Shown here piece by piece: positions 11,831 through 24,400 of a stretch of DNA of 64,000 nt. A model generated the notes under the pieces. The model ran no database searches and had not been told where the DNA came from. It worked only from the letters and a program-made list of their open reading frames with translations. A program made the position numbers and the translations under genes. How positions within the stretch are numbered: the stretch's first letter is position 1; every line of letters begins with the position of its first letter. The stretch covers positions 79,016,862 through 79,080,861 of the forward strand of contig NC_080584.1 of NCBI RefSeq assembly GCF_029962835.1, in the 5' to 3' direction. The stretch is from Magnolia sinica. Its lineage: Eukaryota > Streptophyta > Magnoliopsida > Magnoliales > Magnoliaceae.

Positions 11831-12598
11831 GTAACCTTGAAACTGTGACACATGCATTTTTTTTAATGTTGATTTTTCTTGAAATCTCTTGTAATGTATG
11901 ATTGTGGTGAGACGTTTTTCTTGAGATGAACATAAGTGGATAGTGCTTTTGACCTTTTTCATATTAAAAAGCTTCTGGTAATTCGTTGAAAAAAAAAAAA
12001 GATGTCACACCTGTTAGACTACATGTTATGACCTGTTAGGTCACCGTATGGACAACTTTCAACTTATTAAGAGGATATGAATTCCAACCCATTCAATAAG
12101 TTGGCCACACAGGAGTATCACATTGTAAAAAAAAACAGCCATCTCCAGTCAACGAGTCACACTTGTATTTTTCAATTGGTCAATGGTTTGATATTGTTTT
12201 CTATGGCGTGGCCCACTTGATGATTAGACGATGATCTTTTCACCAGGCAATCCTCATGGTTTGGTTAACCTATTGGAAAGATTGGATGCCACATCCACTT
12301 AACAGGTTGGAAGTTATTCACTGAGTGGACCGTGACTCATAGTCCAACCGCTTGTTCCAAAAACCTTCTCAGTTCTCTGTAGAAATTTAGAGAATGATCT
12401 ACTGCATCACCTATTTGAACCATTTGTTATGTCCACTCAACCATCTCCATCGATGCCCTACAAAGGCAAACTCATGAGATGATCCAAATTTTTTAGTTGG
12501 TTGCATCCAAAATGGATGGACAGGATCATTTGTAGAAGACAGGCCCTGGATGTTTAAGACCATTCAATTACTGTAATTTTGGATAGTAGGGAAAGAAG

Positions 12599-13160
12599 CA
12601 CTATAAGAACATTGGCCTTGACTGGTGGTCAAAACCACCGGCAAAGGCCCAGAAAACCATCGGCAAATCTTTTGCCCGCGGTCAGCTAACAGCCGGTAAA
12701 GCCTCGGTCGGTAAAGGCTTTACCGATGGTCAGGACCTTTATTGATAGTTGTGGTGAGCACCGCTAAATCATCAATTTTTTGCTACACTACTAGAAAATT
12801 AGTTAAAAGCTGCAGATAAAATCCGTAGCTAAAGATGTCTAGCCCACAGTACGACTGTAGCCATAGGTACCGTAGCTCTTTAAACATTTGCTACGGCTTA
12901 AATCCGTAGCTATAGAAGTCACGGCCACCGACAATCTGTAGCCATAGAGAAAATCTTTCTTATCAAAAAGTTTTTTTTTTTTAAAATAAAAAAAAGAAGA
13001 AAGAAAAGGTGACCCACATGTATCCTAGTTTTTTTATTTTTAATTTTTTTTTTTTTTTTTAAAAAAACACCAGTCTAAATAGCTAACATACAGTGCTTAA
13101 TGTCAATGATCTCCTTGTTGCCAATGATTGCCATTGTTTCCAAGGGACTGGTTTCTGGGC
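12599..13160. mobile_element. CACTA-like terminal fragments inserted in unit 2 only
   Basis: CACTATAAGAACA at 12,599 and CACTACTAGAAAAT at 12,787 resemble CACTA (En/Spm) termini. They are followed by subterminal repeats: CGGCAAA/CGGTAAAG after the first and CCGTAGCTA/TGTAGCCATAG after the second. Unit 3 runs from GGAAAGAAAGG directly to GTGTTCCAAATGC at about 30,090-30,145 without this DNA. No right-hand CACTA terminus was found, so this is truncated or nested. Confidence 0.5.
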
Positions 13161-14990
13161 AGTCAACATAGGCAATGTTCCAAATGCTGATGATATTAAC
13201 CATTGCAAGTGTAAATATCCTCAATATATTTTTATAACATCAGTAATACTATCAACGACATCTTTAAAATGAGGTATCCCTGATATTATCGATAATATCT
13301 TTGATACTCGGAATAATATTCCTGATACTAAGATAATATTTGTGAATAGATGAAAACTGATAGAAAATTTAAAATTGTCATAAACTAAATTATTATTATT
13401 ATTATTATTTTTTAAGTTTTTGAAATTTAATTCTGTAGTGATTTCGATCACATACATTCAATTTTGAATAAATCGAAGTTTGAATTTAGGAGAAATCTCG
13501 ACTCAAAGCAAAGATGGTCTGAAACTCGAACATAATGAAAAATTGTTTTTTTCCCCCAAATTTTAACAATTGAAATCCATGTATAGATGATTATTATGCA
13601 TTGACATGTATGTGTGGTGGAAAAATTAACAATTAAGTGAAAAATGAAAAATCTTAACTTTTAAAGTTTTATATTAAAAAATATATGTTCTTACTCTTAA
13701 TTAATATAAAACTTTTATATATTAATGAGTGTTGGCCATTCTATTAATTGATTGCAAACTTTACATATTTATTTTATACCCACTTTTCTGATGTGGTTAG
13801 ACTTATATAAAATGAAAACTTATCACCTGTAATTTTTTTTAAAATTTTTTTAATTTTTTATATTCCTACATATGGAAACGTGTCTTCTAACATATTTTAA
13901 AATTTCATTGAAAATTCAATATTTTTCTCAATATTTTCATTGGATGGCGATATTTTTCTGAGTATTGACACTAATATCTGTGATACCAATACATGTTTCT
14001 ATAAGCCTAGTCATTGATACCTAAAATGATACTTATAGTCTAAACACTTTTTATAGGTGACCTACATATATGCCAATAATCTCAAATGTAGCTATGTGCA
14101 TGGCAAGGTACCTTTCTTAGTTTTTTACACACCCACATCCCACGTACTCACACACCGACTCACAAATTCACGATTTTGGCGTAGTGTGGTAAGGTACCCA
14201 TAGTACTCTTAACCCATTTCATCATTTCTCCACATGGGGTTATAATATTTAATGGTATACAAAAACATTCAAACACTGATATGAGCAAGGTTTAAAATGT
14301 TTGTATCGGGTATTGTATTGTTCACCACCGATATAGCACTTTGTGGCCCCTTATCAGGCAGGCTAACACGGGGTACAGCCATATACCTTGGGAGATGCCA
14401 GTACATATTGAAGCTGTACACCTTGAAGGAAGTTGATTTCTCAAATTATGTCCTACAAGATTTATTTTTTATTTTATTTTATTTATTATTATTATTATTA
14501 TTTTAAATGAAAATTTTGAACAGCTTGTAAAGATTTTCTAAGCCATGCTCGTAAAAACTCAGCCCATCTACAGGTTGCTTCATGTGTCATTGTGTCACAT
14601 GGGTGCAAGATCCAGGCCATCCATCAGGTTGGTGCCACCATAGAAATGATATACCATAGAAATTCAGCTGGTCAGCAGATTATGTTGCCAAGTTACTAGA
14701 AACACATATTCTACTGCTCATTTGTTTCATCAATCCTGGCTCACCTGATTAGTAACCTAGCCAGGGCATCCACATTCCACACAGTGGAAAAACAATTAAT
14801 GCGAGGCTGTGGGTTTGCCTTATACAAGCTTTTGAGCTTAGCAAAAACAGTTTGAGATTATTGATCCAGACAATGTTAGTTAGAAGCAAAGTCGAATTAG
14901 CAGGAAAAAGAAGAGAAAAATGGAAAACTTAAGAAAGGAAAAGAACTTACCCGGAGCTTAGGCTTGTTGGCAAAGGACCTTGGAATAATC
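13161..14990. other. AT-rich duplicated non-coding DNA (empty RPL31 site)
   Basis: Aligns with 30,140-30,620 and 31,303-32,470. Near 13,510-13,540 lies the uninterrupted version of the site where the RPL31 retrocopy sits in unit 3. It includes an ATT trinucleotide run at about 13,390-13,410. No gene is supported. Confidence 0.6.
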
Positions 14991-15448
14991 TGAGTGATTC
15001 AGATAGCAAGACGGAAGCTAGTTATATATAGCTGGCACATGAGCTTGAGATCCAAGCTGTCCATCAGGTGGGCCCCACTCACTACTGTCCAAAGATAAAA
15101 ACCGAGCATGTCGAACGGGACGGTTAAAAAAATAAAACTTGTCCAGGACTCTAGTTTAGTAACATGGGGTCCACCTGATGAGCCACCGGGCCTGACTTTA
15201 TTTAAGAAAAAGACTCTCTGATGCTTTTCTTGCTTACCAGCCATAGTATACGTTGCATTCATGTTCCCAATACAAGACGTCCAAATAATGGCCCCCACTT
15301 TTAGATGGGTACTGGTCCTAGAACAAGAAGTTCTTGTGTACTTTAACCTTTTTAGTGTACTTTATATTATTTCTTGTGAATGGCCCGAAGTTTTCAGCCG
15401 AGCAGATTAGGTGGCCCCCACCTCTTGGAAGACTGCGTGGCCTTTAGT

Positions 15449-16112
15449 GTGGGGCCCACCTCAATGTATCTATTCTACATCCATTACATTTATCTGTTTT
15501 TCCCCCATCATTTTAGGGCATGGCCAAAAGATGAAGTAGATCCAAATCTCAGGTGGACCATACTATAGGAATCGGTTGTGATTGAATACTCAACCATTAA
15601 AAACTTCCTAGGGCCCATGTAATGTTTATTTTCCATCCAAACAGCTGATGAGGTTACACAAACATGGATGAAGGGGCGAAAAGAAATATTAGCCTAATCA
15701 AAAACTTGTGTGGCCAATAAGAAGTTTTTAATGGTCAATCACCACTGCTCCATATGAAGTGATCCACTTCAGATATGAATTTGCTTCATGTTAGGCTCAT
15801 GCCTTAAAATGATCTAGCAAATTAAACAGATGGACCGGGCAAGTCACCGTCCCCTCTTAAGTGTATTTCATTATTTCATCATATATTGATATAGGCTGTG
15901 TACTCCTTCATTGTACTCCTCCTTCAACACTGTTTCCTGTAATTTGGTCCATTTCATATTGGGATATACCTTATTTTTAGTCTCGTTATGTAAAACAATC
16001 TTTAAAAATAGATAGACGGCATGGATGAAACACATACATCATGGTGGGGCCAACAAAGCACCGACCACCAGCCATTGGCTGGTGCCAGGGGGAGTAGCCA
16101 ATCCGTCCCCAT
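15449..16112. repeat. Dyad-symmetric repeat plus a right half-element
   Basis: The first copy starts GTGGGGCCCACCTCAATGTATC and ends near AACAGATGGACCGGGCAAG (about 15,850). A right half follows (about 15,930-16,112), ending ACATCATGGTGGGGCC...AGTAGCCAATCCGTCCCC, the same terminus as the element at 55.7 kb. The first copy has a counterpart at about 32,960-33,390. Confidence 0.6.
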
Positions 16113-17103
16113 GTGAATGTATTGGACTAGAATAATTCATACCATATGTTCTTTTCTTTGGCTTTGTGCATCCGAATGGATGGTTATATTCTCATGCAAC
16201 ACATTATATATTGGTTTCAGCTCATGCCGAGTAAGAAATCCGATTTCTTTTCTTTCTCAGCCAAAGAAGAGTCCTTCCGCTGAAAAAGGAAAAGCAAATG
16301 ACAGAGCTCTTTTTCTTTTTCTTTATTCTTTATTCTTTATTTATTTTTGCATCTTTTTCCATGCATCTAGATGGCCTTGTAATTTACAGTCTGACCAACG
16401 CATAGTTGGCCCTGTATCCATTTGTATGATATCTAAGTAAAATCCAATCAACCATTCGTTTGGTGGAATTTATGCTTTGGATCAGAAAGATTGCTGTTAA
16501 TTTTTCTTCAATGTGGACGCTTTCTGTTTCTATGTTCCTGGTTTTTGTATTATATATTCTTCACCGTGGATTTAACTTATTGAGAGAGTTGGATGTTTCG
16601 TACAATAAGCACGTGCGCAGCTATGCACTAGTAGGATGGTAAGTCATGGTCCTTGTACTTCTCGTTTTGTACAAGTGTGGCCAGCCGTTCAAATCCAGAT
16701 CAGCGGTCGCTTGCTTACTTCGCAGACTGATGATGCCCAGTCCTCAATAAGAGAATCTAACCTTTCATTCTGTGCCCGGAGTGTTGATGGTTAAGAAGAT
16801 ATACAACAACTGTCCACATTGACCTGATAAAAGGATCGATAATAGTACCAAGGGAATACAATTTTTGGGAGGTTTCTGGGGAATAGTCCATCCAGTGGTG
16901 GGGCCCAACCAGCCAATGGTCCAGTTCATTGAACCAGTGGCTCCATTTGAACAGACTGAGAATATGAGTACAATATATGTTCTTGAGTCCAGGATCTAGT
17001 AGTTCCTTTCCATTTTCGTTCCAACTGGGGTTTTCAATTGGATCCAGATCCACAGATGCACAAATCACCTAACCTGAATTAATATGATCTAGATCCAAAT
17101 TTT

Positions 17104-17482
17104 GGTGTGGCCCATTAATATGTCGATGGAGATCCATCTGTTTTGCCCGGTCATTTTTGGGCATGAGCCTAAAAATGAAGCATATCTAATTATCAGGTGG
17201 ACCATATGATGATGATTGACGATTAATTGACCATAAAAGTTTCTAATTACCCTTATGTTGGTTTTATCCCTTCAGCCAATTTTATGTCACCTTATCAACA
17301 GCTTTGATGGGTTACTGAAGTTTTTAATGGTAGGGCGTTCAATCACAAGTTTCCTACAGTATGGTCAACCTGGGATTTAGATCTTTTTAATTTTTTGAGT
17401 TCAAGCCTTAAATTATGATCTGCAAAACAGATGGACAGCATGGATATAGAATACATACATCAAGGTAGGTCCCACCATCTTG
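17104..17482. repeat. Dyad-symmetric repeat
   Basis: The left arm reads GTGGCCCATTAATATGTCGA...CCATCTGTTTTG; the right arm reads CAAAACAGATGGACAGCATGG...ATACATACATCAAGG. The arms are inverted complements. It is non-coding. Confidence 0.6.
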
Positions 17483-18450
17483 GGTGATGCTGGGCGAACA
17501 TGTGCTCATGTAAAGTACGGCATCTGATGTTGTTTCCTTTTCTGCGGGAGAAGCGTCCTTCATCTGATAAAGGGCAAGCATTGATAAAACATACAGCTGG
17601 ACTACTACTTTAAAGTGGGACGCATGGGCTCATTTTATTTTTATCTTGGTTTGCGTGGGCACTCACATCACAATGGCATTTCACCTATGACTCTTGTTGA
17701 AACCGTTGCAAATTAATCTACCCATTGAGGCATGAGTAAAGACCGTTTCTATGATGTCTAACATTTCCAAAAAGTTGACCTATATATATATAAACGGTAC
17801 TATGAGGTTGACCCGTAGAAACTTACAATGAGATCAAGCTGTGTGGGCCCCATCGTGATGTGTGTCTAACCCGTGCATTTGATAGGTCCCTTTTAAGTGA
17901 TGGGATATCCCCAAAATCAGTTGCATATGGAACTTAGGTGGGCGATATCATCTAAAATAAGGTTAAAATAAGGTGAAGATATGCCTAAAACACATAAAAG
18001 CACTTGGCAGGGCTTGGCAGAAACTTGCTCTTACCTTTCATTCAACACATATAATGGATGGGTTAGATTTGTAAATCACATCTAAGTGAGCCCAATAAAT
18101 GCATTTATGAATATTTTATCATGGTGGACAGCGTGGATACAAAACATACATTATAGTGGGGCCCACATAACTAGGTGACGTCACTTCATTAGCAGTCTTG
18201 CTACAAGGAATCAGCAGATGCAGAGATTCGTACCTGACTTGAACCCAGCTTTAACATGACTCAAAGACAAGGTCCAGAGACCGGATATGCACGTCGGGTT
18301 CCTTGAAATGAGATTCGTACCAGGAACGCCAAAACCCTGTCAAACATGGTACAGGGTTTGGGCACCCTCCAAAACCTTCAAATGCTGAGCCAATCCACGT
18401 GGGTTTCCTGCAAAGCCTTTCTCACTAAATTCCTGCTATGGAATGCTATG

Positions 18451-18863
18451 TGGGGCCCACCGTGATGCTTGGGATAAATTCATCCGTCCATCTATTTTGT
18501 TAAATTATTATACGAAGCGAAACAAAAATTAGATAAATCTAGAACTTACTTGGGCCATAGGAGGGAAATAGTAGGGATTCATCGACTGCCACTGTTGAAA
18601 ATTTCACATGGCGTCATTCGCTTGGTATCATGCTAAGTTTTTTGTCATTTCACTTCATCCCAGTGGGAATGACCTTATAAACTGTTTGGATGGCATATAA
18701 ACATCAAGTTGGAGCCAAATGGCAACTCTTTCCTTAAGTTTTCCTCTAATATGCCTCACTTGAGATTTAGATTGGCCTCATTTTTTATCTCATGTCCTAT
18801 AATGGTCTCAAAAAACGTACGGAGAGTATGGATTTATCCCAAACATGATGGTAGGCCCCATCT
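18451..18863. repeat. Dyad-symmetric repeat, intact counterpart of the copia target
   Basis: Left arm GTGGGGCCCACCGTGATG with GGGATAAATTCATCC; right arm GGATTTATCCCAAACATGATGG. In unit 3 the same element (39,501-39,681 continuing at 52,679-52,920) is split by the copia insertion. This copy therefore shows the pre-insertion state, with ATCATGCTAAGTTTTTTGTC at the target. Confidence 0.7.
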
Positions 18864-18910
18864 AGCATCCCGGTGCAGGAAGTTCCTGCCAAAGGTTTTG
18901 GCACGAAACC

Positions 18911-20800
18911 TAGGAAGCGGATTAATGGCCGGTGTACCACACACCACCCACCTAGCTTGTGTGTTGACATCATCAAGTTTTGTGGATCTCATCATGTGGT
19001 ATGTGTCATATCCAAACCGTCTAACGATTTGACCAGCTCGTCTTAAGCTTGGAACAAAAAATAAAACTGATCCAAAGATCAAGTGGATCACACTGCAAAA
19101 AGCAGTGGGGAACGAATGTCTACCATTGAAACCCTTTTGGGGGGTCACAGGAGTTTTGGATTAATTGATATTTGGTTTTCCAATTCACTCAGGTTTGTTT
19201 GATCATATGAACAAATTGGATGGAAAATAAAAGGTTTGTTTGATCATATGAACAAATTGGATGGAAAATAAAAGTAATGATGGCCCTATAAATGTTTTAA
19301 TGGTGAGAATCATTATTCCAATACTATTTATGGTGTGGCCCATTTAAGCATTGAATATGACTCATTTTTGGATACATTCTCTAGAATGATCTCTCTAAAT
19401 GGATGAACCATGTAGATATAATAAATATACCATTGTGGGGCTCATGTAACTTTGATTTCCTTCAAACCATATGTACAACTCTGACGTCGAGGAGTATCAA
19501 CGCCGGTATTCGCACCACACGTACCCACACTAACCAGGTGGGTGGTGTGTGGTACACCTGACGAAGTTCTGCGGGTCCCAAATGAGGTATGAGTCATATC
19601 CAAGCTATCCATAAACTTAGTTAGCTGGTGGTAATGCTTGAGCGGAAAATTAAGACAACTTCGAAATTCAAGTGGACCACACTGTAGAAAGCAATGGAGG
19701 ATTGAATGCCTATAGTTGAAACCCTTTTGACAGTCATAGAAATTTTGGAGCAATATAATTAATATTCCTTTTTTATCATCATCCAGGTCAGTGAAAATCA
19801 TTATCCCCATTGATATTTGTGGTGTGGTTCACTTGAGCCTTGGAAATTATTTATTTTTGAGATGGAGATCTAAAATGATCTCACCGACTGGTTAAAAAGT
19901 GTAGATATGATAAATGCTCCTTGGGGTTGATATCTTTTGAACCGTTCGTACAACTCTGGACCTCGAGGAGCGTAAGCACTCGTCTTCGCAGCCACACCTA
20001 TCCGCATCAGGTAGGTTGCTGGTGTGTGGCACAATAGCCAATCCACTTCCTCAACTTGCATAGGTTGGTTGGATTTCCTGCAAAAGCCTTCTCCAGTAAG
20101 GTACTGTGCTGAAATGCTCCTTGGGGCACACCGCTGATGTAAGTGTTTTATCCACGCCGTTCAAAGATTTTCTAAGATCATTTTAAGATATTAACCAAAA
20201 AATGAAGCAGGTAAAAATCTTAAGTGGATTACAAAGTGGGGATTGAATTTCCACCATTAAAAGCTTCTTGGGAGCTGGAGAAGCTTCTGATCAAGCTTAT
20301 ATTTGGGTTTTCACTTCATCCCCGTCTACATGACCTTATGAATAGGTTGGATGGTGAAAAAAACATCAGGTTCGCCCTTAGAAGGGTTTCAACGGTGTGT
20401 GTCATTATCATTGCACCATCCTTTGGTGTGGTCCAATGGAGCCATGGACCTAACTCATTTTTACGACCATACCTTAAAATGATATGAGAAAAGTGGTGAA
20501 CGGCGTGGATAAAACACTTACATCACATTATGAATAGGTTAGATGACAAATAAACATCCTGTGGGGCCTAGAAAGGTTTCCACGGAGGAAATCATTATCC
20601 CCACTGGTTCCAGTGGTAAGATACACTTATCTTTGTTATGCTTCAATTTTGGGCTCAACTCCTTAATATAGGTCCCATTTAAGTTTCGGATACACTTCAT
20701 CTTTGGTTGCATGTCCTAAAATGACCTCCCAAAAAGGATGGATAGTGTGGATTTCTCACAAACATCATGGTTGGACCTAGCATTCCAACGGCGGACGAAC
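18911..20800. repeat. Cluster of dyad repeats, partly nested
   Basis: Several copies follow one another. One group begins GAAGCGGATTAATGGCCGGTG at about 18,912 and is matched by inverted GTGGTGTGTGGTACACC near 19,540 and by TAGCCAATCCACTTCC at about 20,050. Another spans about 20,122-20,526 with arms AAGTGTTTTATCCACGCCGT and its inverse. A truncated copy follows to about 20,780. No coding potential was seen, and the nesting order was not resolved. Confidence 0.55.
19191..19272. repeat. Perfect 41-bp tandem duplication
   Basis: The unit beginning AGGTTTGTTTGATCATATGA at 19,191 repeats exactly at 19,232. The corresponding place in unit 3 (about 53,240-53,285) has one diverged unit. Confidence 0.9.
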
Positions 20801-21475
20801 TCTCTGCAAAAGGAGTTAGACTCGTTTAAAAAATCAGGCCATTTATATTATCGGAGTCATGTAGATTTTCCATCATTTTTTCTGTGTCGAGTGTCTTCAC
20901 TTGTGTGACTTGCTTAGTCGTGTCTTTCAATGATGCCGATAGAACAGCTTCGTGTGGATGATGAGACACTCATCCATGTGGTTGGACTGGCCCCCTGTAA
21001 TCTGGCTAATTTCATAGTCTGTCTGATCGACTAGGCCACGAGGCATTAAACATTAGTTTAGCTGTTTAACTGAAGACGATGTAAAGATATTGCAAGAAGA
21101 GAGAAGAGACCAAAGAAGCAACACAAGAGCTAAAATAGCATCTATCTAGTATCCTGGCCATTCATCACATGCCTATGACAAATAAATTCATTTTAGTCTC
21201 CTCATCAAGTAAGCCCAAGATGTTTTTATTCGTAAACGAAGACAACCATTGTGAACTACAAAGATTAGTAGAAGCTACATATGGATACAATCACCAGCAA
21301 TCAAATCATCCAAACCATCATCTCTGTGGGCCATCTAAATACACACATTCACACACAAAAGGAAGGAAAACCAAGCAGGCACGCGCACACAACAAATTAA
21401 AAAAGAAACGAAAAATTCAAAATCCAGGGACAATCAAGACCGTCCATTACACCACCAAAGAGAGAACGAGAAACT
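20801..21475. other. 3' flank of NLR copy 2
   Basis: Non-coding. Two parts reappear in unit 3. The part with TCTTTCAATGATGCCGATAG matches 54.4-54.5 kb. The part with AACGAAGACAACCATTGTGA matches 54.68-54.93, 56.36-56.49 and 56.54-56.8 kb. It probably contains the 3' untranslated region of the gene; no polyadenylation signal was pinned down. Confidence 0.5.
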
Positions 21476-24400
21476 TCAGCGCCTTGTAAGAGGACGCCAC
21501 TCTATGAAGTGAATGTCGTGTTTGATACTCTCATCTTCCCACCTGAGATTCTCCCACCATGCCAGTTCACCTCCCACCTGAACACCACCACCACCCCTGA
21601 TAGCATTGTAGGGGCCGGCTCGAAGCGGAAGCTCCTTCAGCTTCCCACATCCCCTCACTTTTAGCTTCTTCAATGCCGGCAAATACCTGCTGCTGCAAAT
21701 TCTCTCCAGCTTCGGTAGCTCCCACAGATGCACCGTGTGCAGCCGTTGGAGAGAGCCGTCCACCACCACATCCCCTTGAAACAGTGACTCTAGTCTATTG
21801 CAGAATCCGATCTCAAGCTTTTCCAAGCTCGATAAGCTTACACCTGAGGAGACGAAATTGACAAGTCTCGGACAGTGCTCCAGATATATGTGCTTCAGGA
21901 GTGGGAAGCTTATGATCCTACCCATGCCATCACACACTCTCCTCATGCTTGCAAGATCAGACATCCATATTTTCTCCAAGCATTCGAAACATTGATTCTT
22001 TCCACCAAAGAATATCTCCATCTGCTCGCAGCTCTTGACCAGACATTCTCTCACTTCATGCATTTCAACATCCCCAAGATCTCGGATGAAGGCATTGTCA
22101 CACAAAGTGAGTAATTCTGTACGCCTGAGAACCCCTTGAATAGCATTTGTGCATCTCTTACTTCCTTGTATCTCCAGATGCCTGTCGAAATGACTTGAAG
22201 GAAGAGGTAAATTACATTTGTGGGTCTTCAAATTAATGCCCTCGTATATGGACTTCCTTCCCTGGAGATGGATACCTTTACCTCTTCTTCTTCCTTCTTC
22301 TTCTTCTTGGTAAGGAGAGATGCGGATATGGAATCGAGAGAAGCATTTTGCTCTCAATACTTCTGAGGATGGTTTTAAGGACTGTAAAAGATTGTAATTA
22401 CTTATCCTCATGCGTGTCCCACCTTCATCACTAGGATTTTCATCATCCTTTGGTGAATTAAAGGTTCCATGGTCGTCAAAGTTGAGCTCTTCCAGCTCAG
22501 TAGGCAAGTCATCCCAGTTGATCTTGTGAATGTGGTTCATGTGGAGCATGTCCAGCCGCGTTAGATGAGATGCTGTGCTGATACCGTCAGGCAACTGTTG
22601 GAGTTGAGTACCTGAAAGATCAAGCACATCAAGTCTTGTAAGCTCAGACAAGCATAAGGATTCTAAGCTTCTGCAACCTTTTAGGATGACTTGCTTAATG
22701 ACCTTAATTCTAGACAGATCAAGCTTTTGGAGGTTTGGCAAAACAGCCTCAAGAGAAGAAACCTCTTCTATGTCTTCGATGGAGTTACAAGAGCTTATGT
22801 CAAGCACCTCAAGTGCTGCATAGAGCTTTCGCAAATGAGGCAGCAACTTACTCTTCAATGAAGAACATCCTGTTAATATGAGTTGCCTAAGATTGACCAG
22901 TTTGGAGAGAGAAGGTGGTAGAGATTTTAGATTGTCATCATGAGCTAAGTTGAGAACCCGAAGCCGTGGCAAACGCTCAAAGAAAGCGTCTGGAATTTCC
23001 GTTAGAGATGAGGAACTTGTTATTGAGAGTTGTTGGAGGTTGTGCAGCTGTGGAAAAGAGGAAGGAAGAGATCTGGTCTCTGTGTTAGAGAGATGGAGAG
23101 ATCGAAGGTTGTTCTTGTGCTGAAGGCACTCATCTGGTATTGATTCCAGAGGAGTATATTCAAATTGAAGGAACTCGAGTTCGTCCAAAGCTTGCAAGGA
23201 AGAGAGGAGAGACTCAGGCTCTAAAAGTCTACATCTATAAATATACAAGAATCTGAAATTGTGCAAGGAGGAGATGGAGAGGGGCAGAAATCTGATTTCT
23301 AACCAAGAGAGGATGAGGACCCGAAGGCCTTGCATTTGCTCGAAGACAAAGTTGTTTGGAAGGGTAGTAGGATCACCGGGTCCTTCGAGCAGTAGAGTGG
23401 AGAGTTTGGGGAATTTAAGAGTAAGAGGGAGGTGATCACTAAATCGTAGATTCCATATCGCCATCCTCTGAATGTCTTCCCAATCGCCAATGTTCTCTGT
23501 CGGTAGGGAATAATCATGGATCCAGAATTTGCCATGAGTTGAAGCTATTCTGTTACTCGACATGACCATATCTTTAGCTTTTTCAGCTAAACGTTGGGGC
23601 ACCCTCACATCATCATCCACTTGCTCTACCATGTACCGAGCCTTGAGCTCTATAAGCAGAGCATATACCTTCTTTTCCAATATGATCAAATCCTCTTCTT
23701 CTTGAATTCCGTCTCTGATAACCATAATTCCCTCTGCAATCCAATACCTTGTCGGCAATACCATTTTAAAACCCCTTCTGAAATCTACTGAAAATAACAG
23801 GAGGTAGAAGAAGCAGTCAAGGACAACATGGGGAGTGAAACAGGCAGCGATGGTGGGAGAAGAAGAGACAGTAACTGCCTCCTCTCGTAACACATCTATG
23901 GAAAAGTCTTGAAATTCAATGATCTCCTCCGATTCCAACCTTTCGGAGCTAACGTATACAACCTTTGTATTTCTAATATTTGCAACACCCACATCGTCTA
24001 AATAAATGCGTCGAGTCGCATCTCCTAGTATTAACAAGAACCTCTTTCCCTTGAGCGATTCATCGATTTCAAACGAGACTTCCCTCTGTACATCCTTTTT
24101 AACATCACCGTCTTCATCGTCACCCTCCTTTATCCCCAAGCGGTTTGCAATTTCCCTCTGCACATTTCGAGGACTCCATTCCTCTTTTGGCAGCTTTACA
24201 ATTATCTGCACATCGAAGAGATCAGATCCCTTCAACTTTCGATCTGCATACTCCACGATCCTCCAACTTCCTAAACCTTCATACCCCCTGACACAAATGG
24301 CTCTGATCTGCGGATTCCTCAAGCATTGCGAGAGCTCTTTCCCGGCACGTTCTACGTCGGGGGAGAAGTTGTCTAGCCATCCCTCAAATGTCGCCCCGTC

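Noticed and set aside
18709..20061. Open frames of 63-122 codons on both strands
   Set aside because: They are translations of dyad repeats; no motif, and the paralogous copies do not keep the frames.
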